DNA from: Macrolepiota albuminosa
Taxonomy: Eukaryota; Basidiomycota; Agaricomycetes; Agaricales; Agaricaceae
Direction of reading: 5' to 3'
DNA: 64,000 nucleotides
NCBI GenBank assembly: GCA_027475525.1
Contig: JAMWFC010000055.1
Location: 786,212 to 850,211 of the forward strand
Shown here one piece after another: positions 12,297 to 24,363 of this stretch. The stretch's first letter is position 1; every line of letters begins with the position of its first letter. The notes under the pieces were generated by a model. That model was not told the DNA's origin. It worked only from the letters and a program-made list of their open reading frames with translations, and searched no databases. A program made the translations under genes and the position numbers.

Positions 12297-12791
12297 CTGT
12301 TTGGGGCATGAGTTTCAGAACAAGAAGAGATAAAATTTACGGACAATAGTACTGTTGGATTCACGGTAGCGACGGGCCCACATCCCGGACATAGGATGGA
12401 TGTAATGAGGGTATTCTAGTAAAGAACGTGAAGTGCGTTAGCAGTGGTGGTGCGAAGGGATGGATGATTTGTCAATCCAGAATTAGATAGTGATGGTGAC
12501 TGACAGAAAACTGTTGTAATTACAGACTCCGAAGTTGTTGTTAGCCTGTCCTGATCTTCAGCGTTCGTCTCGTCCAAACGACAAAATCCAACAAATAGTT
12601 AAATCAGTTTCAAGAAGTAGCGACGTGCTGCGAGGTCCAGACCGCTAGATCGAATTGGCAAGGAGGAGAACGGGAAGACGAAGAATTCAATTCACTGTGT
12701 CAACAATAGCTCCGGCGATCACATCAATCACCGATTGTATGTAATTATTACACAATTAATACAAGCAAAGTAAACCCACTGCTTCATTCTC
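12297..12791. other. Intergenic and unresolved 5' end of KRE6-like gene
   Basis: About 500 bp. It must contain the missing first exon or exons and the promoter of the minus-strand KRE6-like gene. A short open stretch ends at a possible donor near 12341, but I could not tie it to a start codon. No other gene is seen. Confidence 0.45.
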
Positions 12792-15437
12792 TCATAACAA
12801 TCGCGTTATCACTCCAAGGCCCTATTGACATAATTTCATTTCATTGACACGTTCGCCACTCACACGATATCAAGGGAGAAAGAGGAAAACCACGTACCTT
12901 AGTCTTGCCCTCGCGGAACAGCAGTTTCATACCCACTTTCACAAATTCTGGATGCGATATAAATTCGAATGTCACAGTGGCCCGGTCTCCGGTACGTAGC
13001 ACACCCTGGGGATGGTCCATCTCTAGTATTCGCACCGTCTGGCGCACAGCCTGTAGGTCGTATGTATATATATATCATCAATCTTTTTAAACCGAAAAAC
13101 GCACACCACAGTGGAGCATCGCCTGTCGTAGATTTTGATGAATTTGCGTGATTCACGATGAATAATCTACATACCTGGTAGTTCTTCTGCAAGGTGGTAT
13201 TGTGGCTGCGTGGCAGATATGTAGATGATCAGAGGAGATAATGATGACGAGAAAATTCACATACTACAGGATCAGTACTTGACCTTCAAATCGGCGAGTA
13301 GCTGTAAAGAACGGACTTGTCAAAGGGTGCCCAACGTTTTTCGACTTGCACGTACAGCGTGGGGGTGTCTCTGTTTTGTGTACCAGGACCATCCCCTTGC
13401 GCACTGAGGCTCGTAACACACGCTTCAATGCCAAAGACACGCACTGACCAGCCTCGGCTGCTGTAACAGTTGCCCTAGGCGCAGTGTTATGAGAAGTCTT
13501 CAAAAAACGTCACTCAAACACACCGTTTACGTTGCATACTCCTTATGATAGTTGGAATGTAATTTCCATTAGAGTCCGGGCCGATTAGCACTGCATCTCC
13601 AACCTTGACCCTTCCAGAGTTGAGGATTCCATTCACGACCGTACCTACATATGGTACAGACCACACTTCGGTTACGGAAAATTCGAGAGGTTGGTCAACA
13701 GCGAATTTCTCGTTATCGGCCTCGCTCGAAGGCAGGAGATTCAGAAAAATGCGAACCTGGCATTAAAGTTTGGAAACCACGAACATGTGAGGAGACAGAT
13801 ACTTTACATATTCAAGACCATTGCCTGTTACATTTGATATTTGGAAGATGGGGCAGATCCTGACAAGGTAATGAGACAACTGTCGTCAACATGCCCCTTG
13901 ATATCCTGCGTACCGATCAGAACCGAACGACGTCGCAAGCTCAATTGCAGTCTCGGTGTTGTTCACAAAGACGGGAGTTTTTCTATTTGAACGATGAGAA
14001 ACGGAACGAATTAACTGAAAACACTAATCACCTGCACCCTGGGCTTTTCAGGATCTTTACTACCTGGTTTATCGTTTCTGCAGTCTTGTTAGGTGGCGTC
14101 ATATCTATCTTTATGCAGATTATCAACCAAAACTATGGCTTGGAATAATTTGGAGATACCTTCGTTATGCAGACAACGATAGGAACACTCAGCGCAAGTG
14201 CGATCGCTAAATGTTCTTTGGACATCCCAATCAAGCCAGCGTTTGCACCGACTATAAGGACGACACAAGATGGAGCACCAGATGTTAAGCCATATAATGT
14301 CGTTTTCAAATATCGCTCATGTCCCGCCAGATCTGCGCACGAGCACCGTAAGTTGCAACTCGATATGCTTGTATTTCAATATACATACCGATGAAGGACA
14401 CAATCTTGGCGGCTTTAATAGATATCTCTTCCCATCCAAGCTTCTCGTGTCGCACAGAATCTGAGTCTGCAGAATTTGCCGTGTTCGGTAATATTGGGGC
14501 ACCGGAAGGTTCAAAACCAAGTATCTGTGATTGATCAACTCTCGTATCTAACTACGAAAGGGTTCCATACCTCCATGCCGACGCTGGATGTTCGCCCTGT
14601 CTCAATCTCATGCTTGTGACGAAATAGACCGACACGGGCACGACCACGCCCATCATCAAGTGCTCCTGAGGAGACGTCAACAACAAGAGCATAAGTGACA
14701 ACAATTCCATACCGCGCGTCAAGACCCCTAATGTCGTCGACTTTCCGCTGTCTACATTTCCAACGACCGCACATCGTACTTCAGGAGTGAGCGAGACGTC
14801 GGGCTGAGGCAGCCGTAGGAGCAGAGACATCCGTGGATGTCCAATGCGCGCCTCGAATAGTATAGAAATCTATTGTGTTGTAAATTAAACCGCAGATTGA
14901 GAGTGAGAATGCGACGCACCTTTCCTCCTACTTCTTCGGCTACTTTGGGTACTTGTTTCTTGAGTATGTCAAGCTCTTCGACAGTCCTTGGACTCCCTAT
15001 CCATCCGTCTGAGGCATCAGTCAAGCCTCCTTCGAATAGATGCGTGTGTGATGGCTGAGAACCAATCCGGAGTACATACTCCCCTTTGTGCTGCGTTAGA
15101 AGCCCTGCAATTAGATCGCGCGCTTCATCATGGTCACTACGCATATGCGAGAGGAGTAATGTCTGACGCAGAGATGAAAATTCCTTGAAGCATCTGTCAT
15201 CGTAGCAAAGATGCAAAAGCTCACCAGTATTTTCTCCTCGACTTCGCGTAACCCTGAACGTGCGTCCTTTTCCGCGGTAAACTCTGCGCCGTTGATGCGA
15301 CTCACATCCTTGGCCTTTCCTTTTGTTGGAGATAATGGCTGCCTGTTCTCCTTCTCGGCACCAGGTGCGCGTTGTTTTATTAATTCGCGGTGAGCTATCT
15401 CGTCAATCTCGGTTTGGAATGTCCGCAGAGTCGTCAT
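12792..15437 (-). CDS. GTPBP1/GTPBP2-like translational GTPase
   Basis: A member of the EF-Tu/EF-1alpha superfamily related to animal GTPBP1 and GTPBP2, which act on ribosomes and in RNA quality control. Minus-strand exons: 15225-15437, 14920-15183, 14713-14869, 14571-14665, 14389-14524, 14160-14332, 14032-14108, 13914-13982, 13808-13859, 13524-13756, 13356-13474, 13268-13301, 13175-13205, 12898-13050 and 12792-12821. All phases agree and give about 611 residues. G1 is GNVDSGKST (about 196-204). Switch region [20 protein letters not shown] matches GTPBP1, as do TSSVGMEILGFE, the G3 motif [12 protein letters not shown] and the G4 motif TKID. The C-terminal beta-barrel ends in [20 protein letters not shown]. 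An N-terminal extension of about 160 residues is less conserved. It shares a short divergent promoter with the next gene. Confidence 0.92.
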
Positions 15438-15717
15438 TGTTTGTGAGCTTAGTACCCAGTAAATGGATGAATTTATGCTGTTCCAAAACTGGTCAGACCA
15501 GTGAACGTCTCGTAGTCGTGGATGATGTACAATCAGAGCAGTCCAAAGCTGATCGTAATGATGACGGTCGAGTCAATCTAATCGGACGGTGGCTGTGCCG
15601 TGAATTCGACGCGGTTGAACAAAAGCAAGCACATGGCCTACCCTGACAACCGGTCTACAATTACAAGGCTGGTCCAATATATCTTTACGTCTGATTCTCA
15701 ATACGGCTTGTGTATCC
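15438..15717. promoter_or_regulatory. Divergent promoter, GTPase / coiled-coil protein
   Basis: The 280 bp between the GTPase start (15437, minus) and the next start (15718, plus) must serve both genes. I recognise no specific element. Confidence 0.45.
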
Positions 15718-17917
15718 ATGTTCAACTCCAGCGCGAGCTCATCAACCCTCCCCAGGCTCCTTAATCCTGGTGTACTTGACCGTAACCAGAACCAACGCAT
15801 TCGTCGCCATCCCGAATCTAAAATATCTTTCGCTTCATTCGACCCTCATACTGCCACCTCAAATCTGGTACTACCAGAATTCGAACAACTATCACTCAAG
15901 GCTGAGTTGAATCGCTCTACTCGCGTCGTGATCGAGACCTTACCCTCAGGCGTGAGCACCTGGCGTTTTGTGCCTAAAGCACAAAAAGCGGAAGGCATCT
16001 CAGACGAAGGCGCCTGGCCCAGAGTTGTGGAAATATTTGGGTTAGTACATCATACTGTATCTCTGCTCTTTGTTGTGTTGAGATAACTGCAGGAGTTTCT
16101 TTCTGTGTTCTCAAGAACAATGGGATATCTTTAAACTCGACCCTCTGTACAAGTGCTATATAAGACTCCAACCTGCTTGCCCTCTGATTACGAAACGCGT
16201 TGAACAACCATTTCAGGCTCACCGACACGTTCCACACAATCATGATCGACCAGCGAGTCCTTCACCAACCAAGTCGCGTAACAGAGCGCGTTTCCAAACA
16301 GAATCAGACTCAGAAGAAGAGCAGGATGAAGTGGAGGGTATGATTATTGATGATGAACATCCAGGACAGAAGTCGACCGGTCACAGTCTCCAGGAGAAAC
16401 AACGGAAAAGGGGGAAGATCGACCGAAAGATGCGACGAGAAAAGACTGCACGAAGAACGGGGAATCTATCGCGCGAGGATGATTCGACAGAGTCATCCAA
16501 GGCCGTTCCATCCGTCACAGAGGAATTCACGCCGGGTCCCTCAAACTTCACATTTGGCAGCACCTTGAATGGACGTTCCAAGAGCGCCCCAGCCCAACCA
16601 GCGCCTGGTAAGCGCAAAGGTATGGTTATGACATCGTATGGTTTCTTCCCTGATACACGATCTGCAGTCAATTTCTTGTTTGACTCTCTCCAAACGAATG
16701 GTAGCCATGATCCTGATGACACGCGCTCTCCGGAGAATACACCGCCAAAGGACGTTGCGGCGAATTACACTCCATCCAGGAAAAAAAAAGCGCGTACTGT
16801 TTCTCCTGATGAAATTCGCAAAACACTTAGGGCGAAGAGAGCTGCAATACGGCAGCAGAGGAAAGAGCAGAGGAAACGGGAGTTTGAAATGCGCAGAATG
16901 GACAGGGAAGAGGCTCTTCTGCGGGAGGCGCTCATGTCAGACGTGGAAATGCCTGGTGAGTATCCAAAGTCTTGGTTTTCATAGCGCCTAGTCCAAATCG
17001 ATTCTGCTTCCATTACGAAAACTTTAGACGCCACCTCAACGGAGCCTTTGCAGCCGCAGGGCACTGTTGAAATGAGTAGCCCTAGCCCCGAGCGCCAAGA
17101 GGTGCATGAAACAGATACTTTCGAGGAGAAGACGCCAGTCCCCGATGATGCCGTGGATGACGACAAAGCTGCGCATGCTGCGAAAATTGAGCAATCTAGG
17201 AGGAAGATGGCCGAGTTGGAAAAGGATCGGCCGCTGTGGAATGCAGCTGCTGCGCGGAGAATGGAGCAACAACGGTTGGAAGAGGAGGCTTTGAGATGTG
17301 AAGCTGCGGAAAGACAAGCTAGGAAAGCCCAACGCGAAATGGAAGAGAAAGTAAAAAGAGAGGAAGAGGAGCGAGCGAAGGAGGAAGCTCAGCGACACAA
17401 GGAAATCCAAGGTCTCATTGATCGGGAGAACAAGCGGCGACAGAGGCTTCAGCAGATGTTCAATTACTGGAGCTCTGCAGCTTGGAGTGCAACACTGGCT
17501 TTAGACAGATACCGCGCTCTGTTGCACGAATTTGGGCAAGCCAAGTTTGTCCCTGGAGTCATTCCACTTAGGACATGCGACATTCCATGGCCTGTGTTGC
17601 TGCGGGAATATACCTTGCAGTGTGTTACCTTGGGGGAAATTACCAAGTTTTTTGACACGATGCGGGCCATCTTGTCTATGGAGGACTATAGGGACCTTCT
17701 TAAGAAGAGCAGTCTCAGGTTCCACCCTGATCATTGGAGCATTCGTTTGGACAGTGTTGCGAATGAGGAAGAAAGAAGAGCTATTGCCGAAGGTATGCTT
17801 TTGTCTCTTGTTGGCGAATTTAGTAAAAGACTGATAACATATCTTTCAGTCAATGCAATGATCATCCAGCATCTCACGTCCTTGTTGTCGAATCAGGCCC
17901 GCGCTTCTAGATCGTAA
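15718..17917 (+). CDS. Unrecognised coiled-coil protein with J-like C-terminus
   Basis: I do not recognise a named gene. Four exons (15718-16040, 16093-16955, 17028-17792, 17850-17917) join in consistent phase into about 672 residues. The N-terminal ~140 residues look folded (STWRFVPKAQKAEG; CSQEQWDIFKLDPLYK). A long charged, low-complexity centre is rich in Lys/Arg, with likely nuclear-localisation clusters (SRKKKARTVS). A strong predicted coiled coil (about residues 460-530) is rich in Glu, Lys, Arg and Ala. The C-terminal segment SSLRFHPDHW followed by helices resembles the start of a degenerate J-domain, as seen in NFKBIL1-like proteins, but this is weak. Role unknown; nuclear location is an inference from the basic clusters. 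Confidence 0.82.
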
Positions 17918-18596
17918 TCTTCATATTTTTTTCTGCAAATGGGAGTAAGGTGTACATGTATGCATCAGTACAAGCTGTGAGCGTGATATCATGTCATGAT
18001 CCTGTCCAAAATACATCATGTGGTAAAAGAATTACCTCCACGTCGGCGTTAGCGACACATGCCATAATGTCAAATAGCGAAGTATGGATTACAGCGGAAA
18101 CGCACGATACCAACAGACAGAAAAAAATATATTGATCAGTGTAGCGTACTTAGGCTGCCCGCTTATTAGCTCGGATACTTACTTTGTAGCTTGCCGGCAG
18201 TTAAATTCCAAATTCATCCACGTCGGCGTTGAAGAGATTAATCAATCAATCCAGGGGTCCATGTGTAGGTATCCGGATTCCACGGTCAGTGTCTCAACTC
18301 CTTTTGTACAATCGGCACCATGGGCCTCAGGCCTCAAGGATCCAGGTTCCTATTTCTAGGCTGAAACGATGGATCCATTTGTGAGCAGATACCCAGGAAC
18401 AGTTCTTGAAACTCTTAAAATAAATTCAATGGGAGGGATTTTTTTTTGAAATTCTGATACATATATGTATGCGCAGCTTTAAAAAACTATATATAAGTAT
18501 GTACAACAGCTAGTAGTCCCTTCCCAAGTAGCTGACTCAGCATCTGATTGAGGTTGGAAGTCGCCAGGTTTACACTCCATTGTTTTTCCATCGACC
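17918..18596. other. Intergenic
   Basis: About 680 bp with no supported gene. The 14-nt word CCACGTCGGCGTTx appears twice (about 18038 and 18219), a minor local repeat. AT-rich sequence near 18421-18500 probably belongs to the RING gene promoter. Confidence 0.45.
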
Positions 18597-20742
18597 ATGC
18601 CAGAGCCTCAATTGGATTCTCAGCTTGCAACTGCCCTGCGACGGACCAGGTCAACTAGCGATATATCTCCACGGCTAGAACCGTTATATGGCCACATGCA
18701 CTCATTCAGCCCTACCGATGCTGGTGATCATATTCCTTCACCGAGATTGGTAGATGGTCCTCGGCGCTATCCTATCCAAGCGCCGGCTGCAGGTGGAAGG
18801 CGGTCGCCGTCTCTCGCCGTCCCGTCTGGGTCTCAAACTCGTACGCTGGGAGAGTCGAGCCGTTACGATCATCCAAACCAGGATAACAATAACGATGCCT
18901 CCTTTGTGCGTGATTCAACACCTCCAAGGCGCAGGTCAATGCGTCGAAACGTCATGCTGGCACTAGGGCTTGGCCGTGGAGCATCACGAAGGCGTAGAAG
19001 CCTCGTCGAGCTCATCTTGAATCTTATCTCAGGCTCTTCACAAGTTGTGTCCTTCGTCGTCTGCCAGCTAATTACCATTTATAAAGTTTAACATATAGAT
19101 TATAATTGCCACTATCGTACTTGCTTTGTCTGGAACTCGCTTCAGAAGCCCAACAGATCCGGAACTTACAGAATGGGCGGCTTGCAGCCGGCCGCTCGGC
19201 CCTTGGGCTTGTCTTTGGATCATCAGGGCGGTCATCGCTACCAGCTTGAACTTTTGGGGATTCAAACGAGAACGGCAGCTGTACGGGTCGCATCATGGGG
19301 TTCAACAATTATTGATCTAGTTTTGACAGGTTTGCACGGCGTGAACGACCACCTTCGGTTCCAGTTAATGGCGAGCTGCCTAGACGACTCGATGAGACCG
19401 CTCGCACCTCCCCGCGGGCCTTGGAAAATGCTGATCTTATCGCCCCAGATCAGGCCTCATTACCGAACACGCTGCTTTACTCTCGGTAGGTGTCTTTATC
19501 ACTGCTCCAGATAAAATTCTGAGTAGTTGTTTTTCTTTTGAAACCTTGTCGCTGCCTCTCGATAGGTTGACTCTCTTTTCTTCATTACTGACTCTCACTT
19601 GGTTCCTCACTGCTCATATCCTGGAATATACCTCAATATCCACTTGTCGCCAGTCTTCTCCTCATATCTGGTGGCTTGTCTTCGGTATCCTCTGCCTAAT
19701 GTACTTGATGATCTTGGAAGTTGTTGTTCTCGGTTTCGTTGTCTTTGTTGTTGCTCCAATTATTTTCGTGAGTATATTATGTCTCATGGCCATGGCCTAA
19801 CTGATGTCGATGCTCCTTCGCAGTTGTTCTGGAATATCTTTTTGTTTTGTGTGGGTCGACATCCTCTCCAGACACACAATACCATCAAACCTGAAATCGG
19901 AAAGCTTTCCAAATCAGTTGTTGACCGCATTCCTTTGGTCTTGTACCTCCCTCCGCCACCAGACAATATTACTCGGCAAAAGAAAATATCAGTTCCAAAA
20001 GCTGATAACTCTACTCCTGTGCCTGCATTGCCTGAACCAAAGAAACACTTTCAATTGATGAAGCATTTTGCATCATCCAATAAATCAAAGAAAGGAAGAA
20101 TTTCCGAATCTGAATCTAAGGAGGATAAAGATGTCGAAGAAATTGGAGAACCGCAGACTTGGGAGGAACACTGGGAGAAAGGAGAATATCCATTTGTTAT
20201 CCTCGAGGAGAACCGTGCTGCTTGCGCTATCTGTCTTTTGGACTTTGCCGAACCGAAAAGAATATGGAATAACATGAAACCTACTGAAACAAAACCAGGG
20301 GCCTCATTGGAGCCTGTTGAGAGAGCAGGAGAAGATTCGAATTCTATTACAAGAGAAACTTCTGTTACTGTTTCTAATTCTATCATTCAAGCTTCAAATT
20401 CTGTATCAGGAAACCTTGATCATGGAATAACCAAACTTATAGATGCAGGTGAAGGCACACAACCATTACGGCTTTTGGCATGTGGTCATGTTTTTCATGT
20501 CAGTAAAATGCAGACCATTTTTTTTGAAATAATAAAACTACCAGTGACTAATTTCTTTGTCAGAAAACATGTCTTGATCCTTGGATGCAGACCATTTTTT
20601 TTGAAATAATAAAACTACCAGTGACTAATTTCTTTGTCAGAAAACATGTCTTGATCCTTGGCTTCTTGACATATCAGGAAGATGTCCAGTTTGTCAACGT
20701 GTTGTTGGAGCTTCTGGAGATGAGAAATTAAGAAAAGGCTAA
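18597..20742 (+). CDS. Multi-span membrane RING-H2 E3 ligase
   Basis: A probable membrane-bound ubiquitin ligase of an Agaricomycete-typical family. Six exons: 18597-19043, 19099-19286, 19330-19485, 19566-19767, 19824-20498 and 20641-20742, about 589 residues. The N-terminal ~150 residues are polar and probably disordered. Several hydrophobic helices follow (IIIATIVLALS; LFSSLLTLTWFLTAHI; WWLVFGILCLMYLMI; VVLGFVVFVVAPIIF). The RING-H2 starts with CAICLLDF and, after an insert of about 80 residues, continues with ACGHVFHKTCLDPW and CPVCQ. All eight zinc ligands (C3H2C3) are present. The last intron contains a 77-bp duplication that repeats the acceptor and the first exon bases. Using the second acceptor (exon from 20641) gives an intact RING, so the gene is not broken. 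The 3' half is more AT-rich than its neighbours. Confidence 0.88.
20508..20661. repeat. 77-bp tandem duplication 1
   Basis: Two adjacent identical 77-bp copies (20508-20584, 20585-20661), covering the end of the last RING-gene intron and the start of its last exon. Likely an unmerged contig overlap (see findings). Confidence 0.95.
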
Positions 20743-21089
20743 CAAGTAGAATTGTTGGTGTTCTGAAGAAACTGAAGAAAAAATCCTCATTCTAGAAATT
20801 AATCATAGTATTAATTTCTGAAATTTCATTCAGTGTTTTCTATTTTCTTCATATTGGAGTATTATAATTGTGTACTTATTGAAAAGACATGATCTTGCAT
20901 ATGCTTGTTTATTTATATAACCTCTTACTGATTGGCTATATGCATATTGCAATTTTTTTAGAAGCCTCTTTACCAGTAGTTTCTATAAAGGTTGACTTGT
21001 ACTGAAAAGTTATTATCAAAAACATTTTTGAAGCAATAAATAATAATTCAGTCATGTAATTTGAAAAATTAATAGTTAATGTCTATGGC
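20743..21089. other. AT-rich intergenic, edge of repeat island
   Basis: About 350 bp of AT-rich sequence with no gene. It is the 3' flank of the RING gene and the last apparently single-copy sequence before the retrotransposon island. Confidence 0.6.
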
Positions 21090-21375
21090 TGTCATAACCC
21101 TCCTCAGGACACCCCTGGAACCCTATCTGGGGCTCCCTCGCTGGCCCCATGACAAAACTCCTGCCATCATGGCCATCCAAACTGCCATTACATGCATCAA
21201 CTCCTGCTATTACACACATACCCTGACAGCCCTGCATCACGGACTCTGGAACCACCTGCTGGCCACCCTGCAATCAATGACTAGATCACAGCAATCACCC
21301 TGGCTATCACACATCATGCATTACAGCCTTCTCTCCATGCCAATTGATTGTGCACTCCACATGTGCGATCTCTGG
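21090..21375 (+). repeat. Decayed D-family LTR fragment
   Basis: It starts TGTCATAACCC and aligns by eye with the first ~290 nt of the D LTRs at 54191 and 56703, including the shared stretch around CCAATTGATyGT. Many CpG sites of the other copies appear as TpG or CpA here, so this is an old copy. It stops where the E element begins. Confidence 0.7.
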
Positions 21376-21608
21376 TGATAGGCTTCTACTCGGGCTGAGC
21401 ACATCAAGGGACATTATAGGCCAACCGACACTTGACACACTGGAGACTCTAGTGACCAGCTTGAGTACAGAGCAGCCCTAGCTCTGTCACTCTATTACAG
21501 GACTTATCCATTTATCCTAGTCACCAGTTACCAGGCCTTCAGTACACCCCATTCACTTATACCAAGGATAATGGAGGCTCAGAATGTATAGCGCTAACAT
21601 GACGGCGG
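21376..21608 (+). repeat. Left part of E-element 5' LTR, split by C
   Basis: It begins TGATAGGCTTC, resembling the B LTR start (TGATAGGACCC), with a shared CATCAAxGG shortly after. It runs into the C insertion at 21609. The LTR resumes at 51296. The bases next to C are GGCGG here and GGTGG at 51291-51295, a 5-bp target duplication with one C-to-T change. Confidence 0.6.
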
Positions 21609-22107
21609 TGTAAGGGCGACCTCTAGAGGCTGTGGCTCAGTCACACAGCTGGCAGAGGGAGATCCAAAGTGTATTAGAATATATACTGACAATATCAAGG
21701 TAGCTACTCATCTGGCAGAGGGAGATCCAAAGAGAACAAGTCTAGGGATTTCCTATGCCAGGTTGGATGCTTCTGGGGCCTCTGAAGCATGGGAAACAAC
21801 TGTACAGTACAACAAAACCTTAAAAACTCGAAAATTGCCTACACAAATACTTGTACAAATAAGGGGCAAACTCTGGCAAACTCTGGCTTATATAAGCGGT
21901 CTGGAAGTGGTGCTGAGTGGGCCCACACTTGTCTGAATGGTGGCTAAAGAACCAGAGCATCTCAAGGGCTGAGAGTAGTACTAACAGATAGTGTTGAAAG
22001 AATAGAAACAGTGAAATGAAATAATGTCAGAAGAAATAAGAGAATGAATGGAAGGAGAGTGAAGAGATAAGGAGTGAGAAAAGGAAGAAATGAGGAGTCC
22101 CCTGACA
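21609..22107 (-). repeat. C 3' LTR
   Basis: 499 bp, TG...CA ends (TGTAAGGG to CCTGACA on the plus strand). It includes a palindromic CTTATATAAG TATA-like box near 21893 and an internal 21-bp direct repeat 63 bp apart. A purine-rich tract just inside (22108-22123, read on the minus strand) fits a polypurine tract. Confidence 0.92.
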
Positions 22108-22118
22108 TCACCCCCCCT

Positions 22119-23258
22119 CTAGAGCGCGGCGTCTCGATGTGCTGGATAGAAGTAGTTCTGGATGGCCTGGTCTACCTTAGAAAGAGAATAGAGGCCTCTG
22201 ATTGCCCGGGGAGCATTGGGATGCTGTTGATAGAATTCCCGGACTAAGGCAGGGGCATGGACATTCTCTTGTGGCTCCCAGGAGATGTCCTCAATTCCGT
22301 AGCCCTTCCACTTGACCTTGAACTGAAGCTTATTCCTAAAGAGTCGGCTGTCTAGGATCCGTTCCACTTTGTACTCTTCTTGGTTGTTTACCAGAACTGG
22401 TGGTGGAGGTGGCTGTGGACGTCGACCTGGGATTGGATCCTCTGGAGCTGGAGAAAGCTTCACCACATTGAAGACTGGATGGAGTCGACTCATTCCACTA
22501 GGCAGCTTGAGTCGATAGGCAAGTGGGCCTACCTGCCATACTATAGGAAAGGGTCCTAGACAACGGTGAGAAAGCTTCTGAGAAGGTCGGGTGGTAGCAA
22601 TGTCAGAGGCATCCAGGCAGACTTGATCTCCAGGCTTGTACTTGGGGGCTGGAGTTCGTCCATAATCATAGTAGTGGGCCATGTCATCCTTTGCCTTAGC
22701 TAAAGCTGCCTTGGCTTCCTCCTGGGCTGCCTTCATCTGATCTATGAACTCATTGACAGCTTCATTCTCTGAAGGTCGTCCACGAGGCTCGAATCCCATC
22801 CGAGGATGTCGACCAGTATCTAGAAGGAAAGGAGACATCTGGGTGGCAGCATGTACATGGTTGTTGTACTGGAACTCTGCCTCTGGTAATAGGTCGTTAG
22901 AAGGAAAGGAGACATCTGGGTGGCAGCATGTACATGGTTGTTGTACTGGAACTCTGCCTCTGGTAATAGGTCGTCCCAGTCATTCTGTCATTCATTGCAG
23001 AAGAGCTGGAGATACTATTCTAGCTCCTGGTTGACATGCTCAGTCTGGCCATCAGATTGGGGGTGGTAGGCTGTGGAAGTGTGGAGTTTGACATGGAGGA
23101 GGCGATACAGTTCTCTAGTAAACTCTGCCACAAACTGAGGTCCACGGTCCAAGACGTAAGCATCTGACAACCCATGGAGCTTCCAGACATGCTTTTGGTA
23201 CAGATTGGCAGCGCCCATGGCTGAGCAAGTAGTGTGTGTTGGAATAAAATGAGCACGC
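22119..23258 (-). pseudogene. C integrase C-terminal half with chromodomain
   Basis: Minus strand. From the B1 junction: AHFIPTHTTCSA, then DRGPQFVAEFT and SDGQTEHVNQELE (integrase core). The distal ORF 22119-22838 includes KWKGYGIEDISWEPQENV, a chromodomain typical of chromoviruses that steers integration to marked chromatin. The frame is broken by in-frame stops near 22985-23015 and by the 77-bp duplication at 22821-22974, which is probably artificial. Confidence 0.88.
22821..22974. repeat. 77-bp tandem duplication 2
   Basis: Identical copies 22821-22897 and 22898-22974 in C integrase coding sequence. 77 is not a multiple of 3, so it shifts the frame. Confidence 0.95.
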
Positions 23259-23584
23259 TGATAGGACCCCATACAGGTTAGGCGCATCAACGGCAGGCTC
23301 GGCACCGGCTCCGGAAACCTTGCCGCACTCGTTCCGAACTTAGCGCACGCGTTCTACCCATTTTAAGCCATTTCTGACGGCCGCGCACGGCAAGAAGCAG
23401 ATCCAATCAGTGATAGCGCCGATCGGCAGACAGAATGACAACTGACAGATGGCATCAGTCACTGACGACAGCGCTTAGCGAGAAGCTTGATGATCTATCA
23501 AAAACTGACGGACAGCTTGGCGTTTGACCTTGGCGTCTGACACCGCTTACCGTCTCGATTTGGCGCCCAACGTCGCTTAGGGGT

Positions 23585-23738
23585 TCTGACAGACAGAAGG
23601 GTGATGGAGTGATGGTTTAGCTTCGCGATCTGTCACCTGGCGTCGCTAAGGCTCTTGAATGTCTGACAGACAGAAGGGTGATGGAGTGATGGTTTAGCTT
23701 CGCGATCTGTCACCTGGCGTCGCTAAGGCTCTTGAATG
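23585..23738. repeat. 77-bp tandem duplication 3
   Basis: Copies 23585-23661 and 23662-23738 inside the B1 5' LTR; absent from the B1 3' LTR. Confidence 0.95.
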
Positions 23739-23765
23739 GGCGGTAGGGATCTGAAACCGTTGGAG

Positions 23766-23919
23766 CTACCCCTTTGAAATTTTCCAGTTTACCGCACTCT
23801 GGCGTCATTAGCCACTGGCGACGGTGAACTCCTTGTAGTATACTACCCCTTTGAAATTTTCCAGTTTACCGCACTCTGGCGTCATTAGCCACTGGCGACG
23901 GTGAACTCCTTGTAGTATA
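23766..23919. repeat. 77-bp tandem duplication 4
   Basis: Copies 23766-23842 and 23843-23919 inside the B1 5' LTR; absent from the B1 3' LTR. Confidence 0.95.
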
Positions 23920-24363
23920 TATTTACTTACCGACTTGTACATACAGAACAGCAGACGAATAGACCACAGTTTCCCCCTTACTTCAGTCTCCCTTACGCTC
24001 AAGAGCTCATTTACGCTACGGTCGGCAACGTCAAAACTCATCGGTAGTTACAGACGTTCGCCAACACTCGACATACTCGCGCCTTGCAACTACGGCAGGC
24101 ATTATCGACGCTTAGAACCTCGCTAAGCTTATCGTGCTCTTGCCGCTCACCCTTGCCGTGTTCACTTACCGCATTTCCTTAGGCGCTTTACCTTAGCGCT
24201 TACCACTTGCCGACCCCGTTACCGACTTTTACCCTTTTTCACAGACGCGTTCTCTGGGACCTGCCCGGGACTCCTCAACACACTTATAGCGCGCCCAACG
24301 CACACTCTTGGTTAGGTAACACTTTAGCTACATTTGTTACTGACCAAACTTTGGGCGTCATCA

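Larger units (their letters stand above)
23259..24363 (+). repeat. B1 5' LTR
   Basis: Starts TGATAGGACCCC and ends GGGCGTCATCA. 1105 bp as given, 951 bp once two 77-bp duplications are collapsed. A TATA-like run near 23917 is the likely core promoter. Dense in TTRSCG words. Confidence 0.92.

Noticed and set aside
1..20742. tRNA or rRNA genes in the intergenic stretches
   Set aside because: I saw no cloverleaf with A and B boxes or rRNA-like sequence, but a by-eye scan is weak; a tRNAscan run would decide.
21649..21732. Repeated 21-bp word in the C LTR as another assembly duplication
   Set aside because: Spacing is 63 bp, not 77, and the same arrangement is present in both C LTRs, so it is a real LTR feature.
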